Assembly (NCBI GenBank): GCA_023105745.1
Contig: JALGQZ010000001.1
Coordinates: forward strand, 67,288,937-67,352,936
DNA: 64,000 bases
Direction: 5' to 3'
Source of the DNA: Austropuccinia psidii
Lineage: Eukaryota > Basidiomycota > Pucciniomycetes > Pucciniales > Sphaerophragmiaceae
Below the pieces are notes generated by a model. That model was not told the origin of the DNA. It worked only from the letters and a program-made list of their open reading frames with translations, and ran no database searches. Below are positions 1 to 11,812 of the stretch, piece after piece. Numbering within the stretch: position 1 is the stretch's first letter; every line of letters starts with the position of its first letter. Made by a program: the position numbers and the translations under genes.

Positions 1-550
1 TTTAATTCAATTCTTAACCAAAAAAAAAGGGAAATTTAATTTAATAATTTATTTTTGGTTCTGTTAAAATCACATAAGCTTTCAGTAAATACATGTAAGC
101 CCTTACATGTTTTTACCAATTTATGGTCAAAACATGTAAGTGACCTTTCTTTTAGAAAAAATTCCTCAGGCTTAGTTTTGAGGGTTTTTTTATATATATT
201 TTTTTCCATATTTTTTTTTTTGAAATTAGATGTTAAGATCCCTAAATTTTGTCAATTTTTTTTTTTTAAAAAAATCAATTAAAAGTCTTCCCACTTATTA
301 AGTTCTATATTTTTTTCTTTGAAAAAATGATGAGGAGAATCTTGAGAATCAAAAATTAGAATCCCATATTTTTTGGGAATTTTCTTTTTTGAGTGGGACA
401 AATTTAAGCTTAAAAATTATTTTATTTTCATTTTTTTTGTTCATGTTTTGTAAGTAAATTGAAAATTAAATTTATGAAATTAATGGAATGAAAAATGTAA
501 TTTAGGGAATTAGTGGCATTAAAAATGACATTTATGTCATAAATGGAATT
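1..550. repeat. Direct repeat copy A (cut by window edge)
   Basis: This segment recurs almost letter for letter at 3083-3632; differences are mostly single-base changes and A/T run-length changes, above 95% identity by eye. Homology stops in both copies at the same point, after a short TAAATGGAATT. The left end may continue outside the window. Two such copies separated by 2.5 kb could be LTRs of a non-autonomous element or a local duplication. No TG...CA ends are visible, so the LTR reading is only an inference. Confidence 0.85.
93..112. repeat. Short perfect palindrome in direct repeat A
   Basis: ACATGTAAG and its exact complement CTTACATGT face each other across two C residues. A third ACATGTAAG follows about 25 bases later. 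The same palindrome is kept in copy B near 3174. The function is unknown; a regulatory or hairpin role is only a guess. Confidence 0.6.
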
Positions 551-555
551 ATTTT

Positions 556-3082
556 TTATACTTTTTTTTAAAATATTTTTTAAAGATTTTTTATAAGTTT
601 TATATTTTTTTTAATATTAAAAAAATTATTCTTTTTAAAGAAAAAAAATTAAAATTTAAGATTTTGAATGAAAACTAATTCAGAGTAACTCAAAGAATAA
701 TTTTATAAGTTTTTGGATGTGAAAAAGCCACGTGTAAAAACAATATAAAATTAAACCAAATTCCTCAATGAAAAAGATTTTAAAACAATTTCAAAAATAA
801 AAATATTTTAACTCCAAATTGAAAGAAAAAAATTAATTAAATTAATATATTTTAGAGCTTAAAAATATATTAATTAAGGGTACAAGGTTCAAAAAACACG
901 GCCAGGCCCCCAAATGTAAGATGTGACTATGAAACTGATGATAATATTACTATTAATCAACAGTACTATGTCTGTTCTTATGAAATATAATAATAAAAAT
1001 TATTATAACCACAATTAAATAATTATAAAATTATTTCTTTCACGTGTTATACACTACTAGTGATTATAACAGTGAGCAGTAATTGTCTACTAGAATCAAT
1101 TACAAGAAGAATTTAATAATAAAAACTTCTTTTATTAAAATAATAAAATTATTTTAATATATAATTATCTTTTACAGGAATAATTATAAAGATAATTCTT
1201 GAAGAAAACTATTACTAGAGAAAAACTTTAAGAATTAAAGATAAATGACTCACTAATACTCCAAAGAACTTATTGATAGATATAAGTAGGGAAATTTGAC
1301 GTAGAATTGTGGATTTAAGGGATCAAAAGGATTTATAACAGTATTACAACAATATATAGTTGGATTCTATGATTTCACGTCTTTCTGGATGATTTTAAAA
1401 GATTTAAAACACTTAAGATTAGCTTTAACTAATACTTACTTGTTGGTAATAATGATTTAATAAATTGATAAGATGATTATACAGAAAAAACAGCAAGAAT
1501 AGGCTTCTTTTAAGTCAACAACAGCTCACAGAGGCGTGCCATGGAGCAAACTGAAAAACCAGTGAGTGAGAAAACAATAAACCTTTTTGGATTAATGATT
1601 GCATCATCTGTTGTCACGTAAGATTATCATAATTACTTAATTAATGCTTTTACGTGACTACCAACCCCAATATGGTTAAGAATAAAAGGAGTAACATCTG
1701 TAAATCTTCTTTTATTCTAAAATAATCATTGATTTCTCAAAGTTATCAATGTTATTGCCAATTTCATCACAGGTAGTAATTACTGTGAATTTTTGAAGAT
1801 TCAGTGTTTCACGTAGAATGGTCAAAAATGGACTGTAAGTAAAACTTTTAATTTTACTAGTAAAACCATAATTCTTTTTGGTTGTACCATAGATAATACA
1901 GTTCTTCATTGGTCCTGAAAGTTTCAGGAAGATTCATTAAGAATTGTATTTTTAATGAATTTTTGAAGTTTTTACCTCATTTCTACGTAGAATTGCAAAT
2001 AGCAGTATTTTGCTGGTTGCTATGAGGTAAATCAATGAATATGGATCCCAAAAGGGTTTTAATTACTCTTTTAGGGTCTAGTCATGGAAAGTAATCAAGA
2101 ATTGACGTGGTTACAGGAGTCTAAGTAGCTCATTACCTCCTTGGCACGTCAAAATAGCAGGTTATTTGCTATTTTTCTTGTGATTACAGTAAGTGTAACT
2201 TGGTAACCAAGTTCCCAAAAAGTTTTAGTTTACCAATTGGGCCAAGATGAGCCATGGATCCATGCTCTGGAGCTATCCACGCCTCTGAGGCCTCAGAAGT
2301 TGGGTACCCTGGCTCTCTTTGATGTCTTTTGTCCCCCTTGCTTATTTTTTACGTCAAAATAGTAATTTAAGCTTAAAGTGAGATATCCACTATGGGTGTA
2401 CCAAAAGTCCATGTAAGAATACCATGATATTAAGTTCTCAAAACATGCATAACACTATTCTTAGTGTATATGTAACATGGGATTTCTCACTTTCCCATTA
2501 TTTTGGCTAAAAATCAAGAAAAACAAAAATTTTCACGGATCTTTTATGTGGTATTAATGATGTGGTATTGAAGTATTTTCCATTTTACCACCTCAAATAC
2601 TTAAATTGAGCTTATTCACTCTATGGAGCTACCCTAGGTGAATTTTTGTGTAGAATCCAAATCTGGTCTTAAATCCATGGATTTACTTACTCAATAAAAA
2701 GTTATTCATCTTTTCTGAAATTGGAAATGATGAATTTTGGATATATGCATGACTTATGAGTTTTGCATAATTCAAAATTTCTTTTTAAGATAATTGTGGC
2801 CTATTTGGGTATGTAAAATATACCTCAAGGCTCACAATGAAGATAAATTAAAACTTAAAAAAAAATCCAAAGGAAGTATTTCTAAATGATTTTTTATTTA
2901 AAAAATCTAATATTTATCATGAATCTAATTTTATCTATTAAATGAGATCATAGTTTACTTTTTGAAGATCAAATTTTAACACCTTTATTGATTAAATATT
3001 TTTTTTTAAGAATAATTTAAATTAATTAAAAAAAAGATTAAATAAATAAATATAATTTTTTTGAATTAAAATCATAAAAAAC
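556..3082. other. Non-coding spacer between the direct repeats
   Basis: No coding region is supportable; the only open frame of note (1712-1909, minus) is 65 codons without a recognisable motif. The stretch is AT-rich with poly-A and poly-T tracts. Its few CpG dinucleotides sit mostly in ACGT contexts between about 1040 and 2360, including a 12-bp palindrome TTCTACGTAGAA near 1980. If the flanking repeats are LTRs this would be the internal region of a non-autonomous element. Confidence 0.5.
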
Positions 3083-3632
3083 TTTAATTCAATTCTTAAC
3101 CAAAAAAAAAGGGAAATTTAATTTAATAATTTATTTTTGGTTCTGTTAAAATCACATAAGCTTTCAGTAAATACATGTAAGCCCTTACATGTTTTTACCA
3201 ATTTATGGTCAAAACATGTAAGTGACCTTTTTTTTGGAAAAAATTTCCTCAGGCTTAGTTTTGAGGGTTTTTTTATATATATTTTTTTCCATATTTTTTT
3301 TTTGAAATGAGATGTTAAGATCCCTAAATTTTGTCAATTTTTTTTTGTTTAAAAAATCAATTAAAAATCTTCCCACTTATTAAGTTCTATATTTTTTTCT
3401 TTGAAAAAATGATGAGGAGAATCTTGAGAATCAAAAACTAGAATTCCATATTTTTTGGGCATTTTCTTTTTTTGAGTGGGACAAATTTAAGCTTAAAAAT
3501 TATTTTATTTTCATTTTTTTGTTCATGTTTTGTAAGTAAATTGAAAATTAAATTTATGAAATTAATGGAATGAAAAATGTAATTTAGGGAATCAGTGGCA
3601 TTAAAAATGACATTTATGTCATAAATGGAATT
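3083..3632. repeat. Direct repeat copy B
   Basis: Second copy of the repeat at 1-550, in the same orientation. It keeps the ACATGTAAG palindrome, the poly-T tracts and the right-hand breakpoint. Its high identity to copy A makes this the youngest duplication I can see in the window; the gypsy LTR pairs elsewhere are far more diverged. Confidence 0.85.
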
Positions 3633-3690
3633 AAAAATTACATAAAAATGCCATAAATAGCATTAACAATGAAATTTATGCCTTTAATGG
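3561..3690. repeat. Degenerate minisatellite, about 30-bp unit, four copies
   Basis: Units of 29 to 32 bases follow one another, each starting near TAAATGGCATT and continuing AAAAATGACATTTATG with variation. Two and a bit units are also present at the end of direct repeat A (479-550), where the array is cut short at the repeat breakpoint. No coding potential is seen. Confidence 0.6.
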
Positions 3691-6279
3691 GGGTTTTTCA
3701 CAATACAGCTTGTTTAGCTAAATTTTAATTGAAAGACACCCCTTATGTGTTTTTAGAAATTTATGGCAAAAAAAATAGAAGGTCTTATTTTCTTTTACTA
3801 AAGTTCTTATGTGAGATTACCAAACCCTTCTCTATTTAATTATTAATAATTTACTTTTTTATTACTTTTAAATATATATATCTTTTTTAAAAAAAAAATT
3901 GAAATTAATTTATAAAAAATTTTACAATATCAAAAAAAAAAATATTTCCTTTTTCTCTTCTTTTATTAATATTTTCTAAATGATTATAATTAATGATAAA
4001 TTAAATTTCAATTCTAAAAAAAGTTTTATTAAAAAAAAAAATATTAAAAGGTTTGATTGATGAATGTTTTTTTTCAAAATTAATATTTAATTTTTTTGAA
4101 AATTAAGTTTCATTTTAATTTAATTTAAAATTATTTTTAATAAATAAAAAAGGAATAAAAAAAATTAAAATAAAATAAAAGGTTGAATAAATGAAAATTC
4201 TATTCTAATTATTCTTACTGTGATTCATGAGTGGCATTTCAATTTTAATTTTAAGGGTCAAAATTTAATTGTGTTTGAATGCATCATAGATGATAATAAT
4301 TATAATTTTAGAAATGTAAGAAATTGTCTCAATAATTAATAGAAAAAAATTGATATTGATGAAATTTTATTTTAGGTATATTCTTGATTGACTCTTTTTT
4401 AAATAATGTATGATAATAAGTTGATTCAAAATTTTTAGATTTGAAATGATTTAAAAGAATGAAAGTGAAAGATTATCATATTGTGGGAACTCCTCTACAT
4501 GGGGGATAAAATGAGGAAGTACATCAAAGGGGAAATTACAAGTAAACAGTTTTGAATTTCTGTTTGGGACTTGTAACCCTTGCTCTTCTTGTGTGCTAGA
4601 ATAATCTACATTACCATTCCTAATATGCTAAGTTATCTTTACTGAGTTCAAAAAAACTTTTTTTTATTGATAGTGGCGTGATCAGAAAATTCTTTAATCA
4701 AAAATCTATAACCAGAATTTGCTATAATTAAAAAAATGATTATTTAAAAACTTAACAAATAAATCCTTTTTTCTTAAAACTTTCAGAAGGCTGAGTGGAT
4801 TCCACCAAATAATTTTACAACAATATCCAAAAAATAATATAAGAAATAATGATAATAGAAAAGACTATTTATAATACATAAATTAAAAATTCCTTCTTTT
4901 GATGACTTTTAAGTAAATATAACAAATAAAACAACAAAAATAGTCAATTTGATATAATATCAGACTTCAAAGGGTAATATATAGATATTCATTGCTCTTT
5001 TTGGTGTTTTATATAAGCTACTACTCTCATAATCTTTAATAATAAGGCCTAATAGATGTCATTCAATGTTATTTGTTTTTTGTTTTTTTGTAATAACAAT
5101 ATTATACAGTTTTTTCTGGTTTAATGATAATAATACTAGCTTTGTGCTGTAGATTATATACTGATCTCAACTAAATACTAAATTATTTAATTTTATTGTG
5201 TTCTTCTTTTTGTTTTGTTTTTCCTTGATGATAATTCATTAGATTTTGACTAATAAATACAGATCCACTTTTCTTTTAAAAGCGTTAAGGTTACTCCAGT
5301 TGTGTAAGTTCTCTTTTTAAAAAGGCAAAATTACTCTCTTTGAGGAATTTTACAACAAAACCTATCTCAGAAATAATTGAAAATGATTAGTTTTTATTTT
5401 AAAGCCTAAAAAATTGGTTTTGGGTGATGGTTTTATTTCAAAACTCTTTAAAAATTACTCTTAAGCCTTAAGCACTAAGCTCCAGAGATGCCTTGCTCAT
5501 GAGCTTCAAGCTTTAAGATCCCAATTAATTGAATCAATTACTAGTCTACCTGCTAGTGAGGGATGAATTAAAGTATTTTCACACTATTAGTTCTCCTGAT
5601 CTCTGTCAACAACAAACCTCAGTTACTGGGCTTAATTTATCAAAATGAATTTTCTAGTATAACATTCTAGAGGAGGGATAAGAAGAAATAAATTCCATTT
5701 ACAATTTCTAGATGGGGAAAAAGAGAAAGTGGGAGAGAGGGCCTCTATTTATATCCATGGGGTCCTCCATAGGAGTGATTTTTTTTTCAACCTCTGGTGG
5801 CTGTACAAAGCAGTGCAAACTTTAATTTTGAATTTTCAGGGGCAACATGATGTGATGTGACATGAGTCTTTATTTATGACCAATCAAATTCCTTCACTTC
5901 ACTTCTCATATTGATGTGATGTCTTTCTGACCAATCATATCAGTTCATTCTTATCTCACCTATTCATGTGACATGTGGATTTGAAATACAGCCAAGCCTT
6001 AATTTTGGCCCTGGATCCCTTATCTCCATGTATTACTAAATTGATTACTAATCAGTCAGCTGACTCTACTGTATTATAGCTTTCTGGTCTTTGAGGGCTG
6101 ACTTGTGGGTCAGGTTTCACATTTTTCTGAAAATACATGTAGGCTGATTACATGTCTTCTTCCTGAAAATTCTTAAATCTTCTTAAATCTTCCAAAAACT
6201 TTCAGAAATTTCACTTTCCCAAAACTCCAAATTTTGAGTGTGTCCTTCATGTGGCTTGAACCCATAACATTCCTACTTC
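3691..6279. other. AT-rich DNA without a supportable gene
   Basis: I find no coding frame or known repeat here. From about 5460 to 6270 base composition is less extreme and includes repeated GATGTGAT/ATGTGACATG motifs near 5850-5970, so an old unrecognised element is possible. A motif near 6132 (ACATGT, a 9-base gap, ACATGT) resembles the palindrome of the direct repeats at 93 and 3174. Confidence 0.4.
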
Positions 6280-6321
6280 TAGTCTCAAAAGATAGATTTA
6301 TTCCTTACAAACACCACCACA

Positions 6322-6360
6322 AATCATCTGACTTACCTGGCCTTACATTGCACTGACCTA
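6322..6360 (+). repeat. Plavaka left inverted repeat core
   Basis: These 39 bases match the reverse complement of 12576-12614 at 32 of 39 positions without a gap. Weaker similarity extends outward to a shared TAGTCTCA near 6280 and inward to about 6385. The position relative to the true element end is uncertain. Confidence 0.7.
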
Positions 6361-6497
6361 CGACATGGTCTAGGCCTCACTTTATAGTTACCTATCAGTT
6401 ACTTGGGTATTTGGCCTCATTGTGGTCAATCAATCCTTTCATTCTATGTGAGTGTTTTTTTCTCATCCTCCTATTCAAAATTTAATTATTTTTCTTC

Positions 6498-9441
6498 ATG
6501 ATCATTGGCTTTAGAACTTTTTTTACTCACAACATATATATGGAGCTTTGCACTTGCCCCAGCTGCCAAAAGCACACCATCAATGATGCTTCTGGAGACA
6601 TTTGCCACGGCCTTCTGGTTCACTGCAGCACCAGAACTCACCATTGGGCCAAAGCTTGTTCTCAGTCTGATGAAACTTTGATTTTAGACGCTTCAAATCT
6701 TCATTCATTAACTTCAAAAATGAAAGATCCATTGGAAACCACAAAGAAGAACGATGAAGACAAAATTACTCCTAAGCCAACTCAACAAAATAATTCTGAA
6801 ATAATTTGTATGTCAATTTAACTAAAATATAGTTTTTAATTTACTGAAACTGACAATTTTTGAATTCAGCTGTTTTATTATATTTCATTTTGTGGCTACA
6901 CCTTGTATGTAGACTTAGTAAAGAAAAATGCCACAAAGCACAAGATATGATCATATATGCCATTCAGCTTGTTTCAAACAAATTCACTTTGGATGATAAA
7001 CTGACATTGGGTGTTCCTCACAATCTTCAAACCATTGTGAAACACTTCAAAATTGAGTCTTATTTTGAGCAATTTGTTTGTTGTCAACAATGCTACTTGC
7101 TTTATGATATTGAAGTTGCTCCAGATGAGTGTCATTATCAACCAGCTTCCCAAAGCTCCCCATGTGGAACCAATCTCTTTTGTAAATCAAAATTTAAATC
7201 TCTTCCATCAATACAATCCACATCAAATCAATCCACCAAATGTTCTTTCCCTAAAGACTGTGGTCAAATTTGCTTATCAGGTCAACCTTGTCTCTGAGTC
7301 CCTAATGATAATTTCATTTCACAAATTCTATCCACCTGGGTCAAATGGTTCTTAAATGTCCCCGGAATAGAGGAAGAATTGAATGAGTGGGCCTCCTCAA
7401 TATTGTCACAAAGGACTGCTTCAATCATTGATGTCTCACAGGGAAAGGTCTGGAGAAAGATCTTTGGAAATAATAGCACTCAATTGGGCCTTGATTTGGG
7501 ATTCTCACTTTTCATTGATTGGTTCAACCCTCAAGGAAATCATATTTCAGGAAAGAAAAAATAAATGAGTTTAATTGCCCTGAATTGCCTCAATTTGCCA
7601 CCACGACTTTGATTTAAGCATTGCTATACTTGCCTTTCTGGAATAATACCTGCACCAAAACAACTCAACATACTTACAATGAATAATGTCCTCAAGCCAA
7701 TTGTTGATGAACTTAGGGAGTTGAACCAAGGGATTCAAATTGTCACCCCAGAATACCCCCACAGTCTCAAAGTATCAATCAGAGCTGTGAGCTTAATTGG
7801 AGATGTTGTTGCCACACACAAGGTTTCTGGATTCATGTCACACTCTTCCGAAAGGTTCTTTTCATGTTGTGATATCAAGATTTATGAGAGATTTCAGCTG
7901 AGGTTGGGAAAACTTTGTCAAGGAAGCAATGTACGTTTTTTATCTTGGAAATGGAAATAATCACAATCAGCCACTGCAAGACAAAAGATGGCAAAACAAA
8001 CTGGCATTTGATGGTCTGAGCTTAACCACCTACCATACTGGGATCCTGTTATTTGCACATCACTTGGAACTATGCATAACTGTTATGAAGGAGTTTTGCA
8101 ACATCACTTCCGATTTCAATGGGGTTTCAATGATACTTTCTTCAATAAAAAAATAGGTGAATCCAGTAAATCTGAAACAGATTCCTCCTCAATGAATGCC
8201 AATTATATAAAAACAAGTGAGGATGAATTTGAACAAAGCACTCAAGGATACTTATCAGATGAAGCAAAGCACAAAATACAAATCAAAATGAATGAAGTCA
8301 TTGTTCCAAAGGGCATAAGACATATTACATCTCAAATTGGCTTGGAATCAAATGGGAAGTTGAAGGCAAGTGAATGGTGTGTTTTGTTTACAGTATACAT
8401 CCCCTTTGTCTTTTTTGGATCGTTTGTGGGAAAGGTCATGCAAAGAGACCTCCTTCTTGTCAATACAGGAGCACTTATTCAATGTACTGATATTGTGGGA
8501 GCAAAAGCGATTACAAAAGAAGAGTCAAACATTTTTTCTCAAGCACATGAATTATATCAAAAAAATTCAAATCAGCTATTTAAAAATATAAAAATCACAC
8601 CAAATCACCATTATTTGATGCACATACCAGGAAAGCTAATGAACTGGGGACCACTAATGGGAATGTCAGAATTTGGTGGTGAGCAGCTAATTGGAGCTTT
8701 ACAAAAGTTTAAAACTAATTCATTAAATGGAACGTCATCCTTTAGAATGGTTTTTAGGCCATTTCAATTTTCTTTGAAAAAAATTTAGGTGTGATGGAGG
8801 AAACAATCATGAAAAAATTTGGCCAAATGCAAAGACTTCACAAGACCACTGAATTGTATGATCAATTTCTGATAAGAGCAAACTGACCTTCTCCCATACT
8901 TACAAAAAAGGAATTGGATGATGAAACATATTTGAATCTCTTCAACTACTTAAAAGAAAAAGTTTCACAATTAACCAACTATCATCATTTACCTTATCCA
9001 CCAAATCATCCTGTTCTCAGAAACTACATTACTGAAAAACAACATTGGAAGTGGAATTTTGGACTTCTGGTTTCAAAAGCCTCACAAAAAAATATAATTT
9101 ATTTGGAAGATAGCCTTGGTGAATTCAAATTTGGAAAATTATGCCATATTCTGGATCTATAATGCCAAGAGATACATAAAGGTCTGGTTGTCTTGGTCCA
9201 ATGGTTAACCAATGTAACAACGCGTATGGAAGGTTTTGAACATCTGGATTATTTTTTATCAACTTGGAAGGTAAATCACTTGACTTTAACAAAAAATCTC
9301 ACCTTTATATCTGTTTCAGATATTTTGGTTTTAGGAGCTTATTGTAAATTACCTGCATGGTAACTTGGCTTCCAAGAACTAAGCATTCTAGCAATTCCAA
9401 TAAACAAGCTTTTTGGGCTTGAATCTTCTTTTGGTATTATT
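6498..9441 (+). pseudogene. Decayed Tnp2-family transposase
   Basis: The gene would encode the DDE-type transposase that cuts and moves the element. From an ATG at 6498 (or 6540) the reading begins with a Cys/His-rich segment CTCPSCQKH, continues after an intron to VCCQQCYLLYDIEVAP and PCGTNLF, then through DWFNPQGN near 7520 and a block with LIGDVVATHKVSGF and SHSS near 7840. WSELNHLPYWDP, HNCYEGVLQHHF and the C-terminal third follow up to a TAG near 9440. The order of these blocks matches Tnp2 transposases as I know them. Frame changes and several in-frame stops break it, for example near 7610, 8018 and 8896. It faces the minus-strand gene at 10008-11812, about 570 bp away. Confidence 0.75.
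6808..6869 (+). other. Preserved spliceosomal intron in the Tnp2 pseudogene
   Basis: The intron starts GTATGT, ends TTCAG and contains a CTGAC branch-point-like motif about 16 bases before the acceptor. Removing these 62 bases joins the Cys/His-rich exon in frame to the WLHLVC exon without loss of family similarity. Left in, the frame meets a stop at once. Confidence 0.7.
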
Positions 9442-10007
9442 TAGTTAATCATGAGATGTATTTTGAACATCACTTGTAAATTAATAGATTTTGAATTTTC
9501 AATTGAGAAAATATTGTATATGATTCTTCAAAACTATGGTTCACAATGTAATTGAGAAATTGAAAGATTGAAATTTTTATTTTTGCATTTATGCAAATAT
9601 TAGGATCTCATAGTACAGCTACAATTTATTTTCATAAAAAATAGAACAACTTTGCCATTAAGCTCTTTTTCACACACACTGGATCATTGTTGTTTGCAAG
9701 CATAAGGTTTGGAGAATAATATCTCAATTTATTCCCAAACAAGGTGTGAAGCATGTCATCTGGAGATCTGAAGATATTAATTACACAAATCAAGGAGCTA
9801 AGCTGAAAAAAAAACCAATAAGAAAGCTATTTACAAAAAACTAACATCATCTACATTTCTAATAGCACACAACCTCAAATTGTAGCTACTCATTCAAAAT
9901 TTGGAAATAAATACAATTGAAATTTGTATATAACAAACATTATCATTGATAAGCAATTATTTAGATATTATCAACAATATCTTTAAGTTCAAATGAGAGA
10001 AAAATAG
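9442..10007. other. Spacer between the two convergent transposon genes
   Basis: About 570 bp of AT-rich DNA separate the 3' ends of the two genes. It should hold both 3' ends or polyadenylation regions; AATAAA occurs near 9907. Nothing else is recognised. Confidence 0.4.
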
Positions 10008-10715
10008 CTACCATCCAGACCATTTGTTTTGAAATGAGATTTCACTTGGTCCAAATGGATTGCTTAGATAGGGGGCATGTTCCATTTTGGTATCTTGGTC
10101 AACAGGCTGATTTAATTCCCCCTCTTCTTGAGCCACTTCATTCTTGTCTGTCTTGTGTTCACTTGATACTACCTCAGAATCATCATCAATTTCATTATCT
10201 GAATCACCTGAGGTATCTAAGTCTTCTTCATTAGTAATTTCGTGTGAAATATCATAAGGTTCAATAAGTTAATCCCAATACTTCTGAGTAAAATTCCTGT
10301 CACCCAATCTCTCATCGGGGTGTTTGATTCCTCTAAGGGATTCTGAGGCATAAGGAAGAAATGCAACATTAAATGAATCAGCAGTTAGTTTCTTTTGTCC
10401 AGCTGTACAGATATTGAACCAAGAAGGATTGTAAAAGTCAATGGGAAGGCCTCTTGGTACTTGGTTACAAATGGATGTCAAAGGTTTGTTGGGAACAAGG
10501 CGCTGACGTTGGTTTGAGGTCTTTCCATTGTCTCTTTCAGCCCTATGCATGAAGATATTTGCATTACGGGATCAGCATGCAATAGTTTTGATAAAATGAG
10601 CTTTGCCATTGGGGGTACGCTCATCATCTCTGTGGGCATCCACATTTGATGAAATTTTCAATTACTGTTTTGGGAATCCTTGTGCCACACCAAATAGTTA
10701 GCAAAGTTTCTTTAA

Positions 10716-10776
10716 CTAAAACAGGAGAGCAAAGCTAAAAACATCAAGCACTTTCTAGTAGAGGTTCATCACTCAC
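10716..10776 (-). other. Intron 2 of the second Plavaka gene
   Basis: On the minus strand the donor is GTGAGT, directly after WARLR, and the acceptor is TTTTAG. Removing 61 bases puts exon 2 in the frame that later reads DAHRDDE, and the spacing then agrees with relatives I remember. Confidence 0.7.
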
Positions 10777-11325
10777 CCTCAGTCTGGCCCATAAGATAGC
10801 TTGCCTTTCTTGATCCTTTGAATATTTTCCTTTCCATTTTAATTCTTTTTTGTGTTTCTTGTCCAATGTAAAATAAACAATGTGATTGTAAGTTTCCTCT
10901 ACAAACCTTAAGTTTATATTCATGTATTCAAATGCTCCACCAGCTGCAAGCTGACAAAAAGTTTGAATGGCACTGATTCTGCAGGCCTCATTATAGCGTG
11001 TGTCACTTGAAGAATTAAGTTCTGGATCCCAGAAATGGATTCCAACTGTGGCTAGTAATGAAAGAATGTATTTGATAAAGAAATTGGTCAATTTAATAAT
11101 CCCATGTGAAATTTTCTTCTTCCCTGACTTTAACCCTCTAAAGGTGATAATTTCATTTTGTGGTACCAATGGAATTGTGGAAAGATTATGAATTTTTTGA
11201 ACAATATCTGCAGGAAATTTAAATTGAGTATTGAATTTTTTCAGATGTGAATTATCAGGTACCATAGGAATTGAATCTTGATAAACTAAGCCCCACAATG
11301 TTCTTATGCGTATGGAGAAGGAATT

Positions 11326-11389
11326 CTAAATTTAACCACATTAGAAAGCTAACATTGTTATAATTAAATAATAGACTTAAAGAGCTTAC
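11326..11389 (-). other. Intron 1 of the second Plavaka gene
   Basis: The donor is GTAAGC after FEPSK and the acceptor AATTTAG before NSFSIRIRTLWGL. Splicing out 64 bases keeps the phase and removes a shift between two overlapping open frames. Both splice sites are intact although the rest of the gene is damaged. Confidence 0.7.
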
Positions 11390-11812
11390 CTTAGACGGTT
11401 CAAATACATCAGGAATTTCCTTTGTAGTAAGCTGATGGGGTCTTTTCTTCTTTATGGGAGAAGAGGGCTTTTTTGTATTTTTTGTAATTCTTCTATTGGT
11501 TGCTAATTTTTTGGAGCCTCCAGAGATTTCGTTGAGGGTTTGTTGGTTTGGTTTCTTTAAGCCTTTTTTTGAAGATGAGTGTTGCTTTGTTTCTTGGTTT
11601 TTCAATTTTGGTAGGGTTGTTAGCCCTTGGTTTTGAACATGGAGATTTTTTACTTGCAAGAGGAGGCCTTCTAGTGCTTTATCACGAGAGTTGATTTGGT
11701 CTTGAAGCTGTCTGATATGTTCTGTCTGTGCATTGAAGATTTTGTTGAGATTGTTTGGAAAAGATGGGCCAGAGGGGTGAGGGGACATATCATTGTGGTG
11801 CCCAAAACTCAT

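Larger units (their letters stand above)
10008..11812 (-). pseudogene. Second Plavaka-associated gene, three exons, decayed
   Basis: Unknown function; the protein type accompanies Tnp2 transposases in basidiomycete Plavaka-like elements (from memory). Exon 1 (11812-11390) starts with ATG and encodes a heptad-like, probably coiled-coil stretch (about residues 24-62), then a Lys-rich basic region. Exon 2 (11325-10777) carries WGLVYQDSIPMVPD and YNEACRISAIQTFCQLAA. Exon 3 (10715-10008) carries DAHRDDE, GLPIDFYNPSWFN, ADSFNVAFLP and HPDERL, then a strongly acidic tail rich in Asp/Glu/Ser. Exon 3 has four in-frame stops, one of them a TGA near 10572 where relatives seem to have Arg, consistent with a C-to-T change at a CpG. 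The long 184-codon open frame in exon 2 ends only because it reads into intron 2. Confidence 0.75.

Noticed and set aside
9190..9235. tRNA-like GGTCCAATGGTTAACC words
   Set aside because: No acceptor or T-arm can be formed, and the bases belong to the transposase reading LVQWLTNVTTRM.
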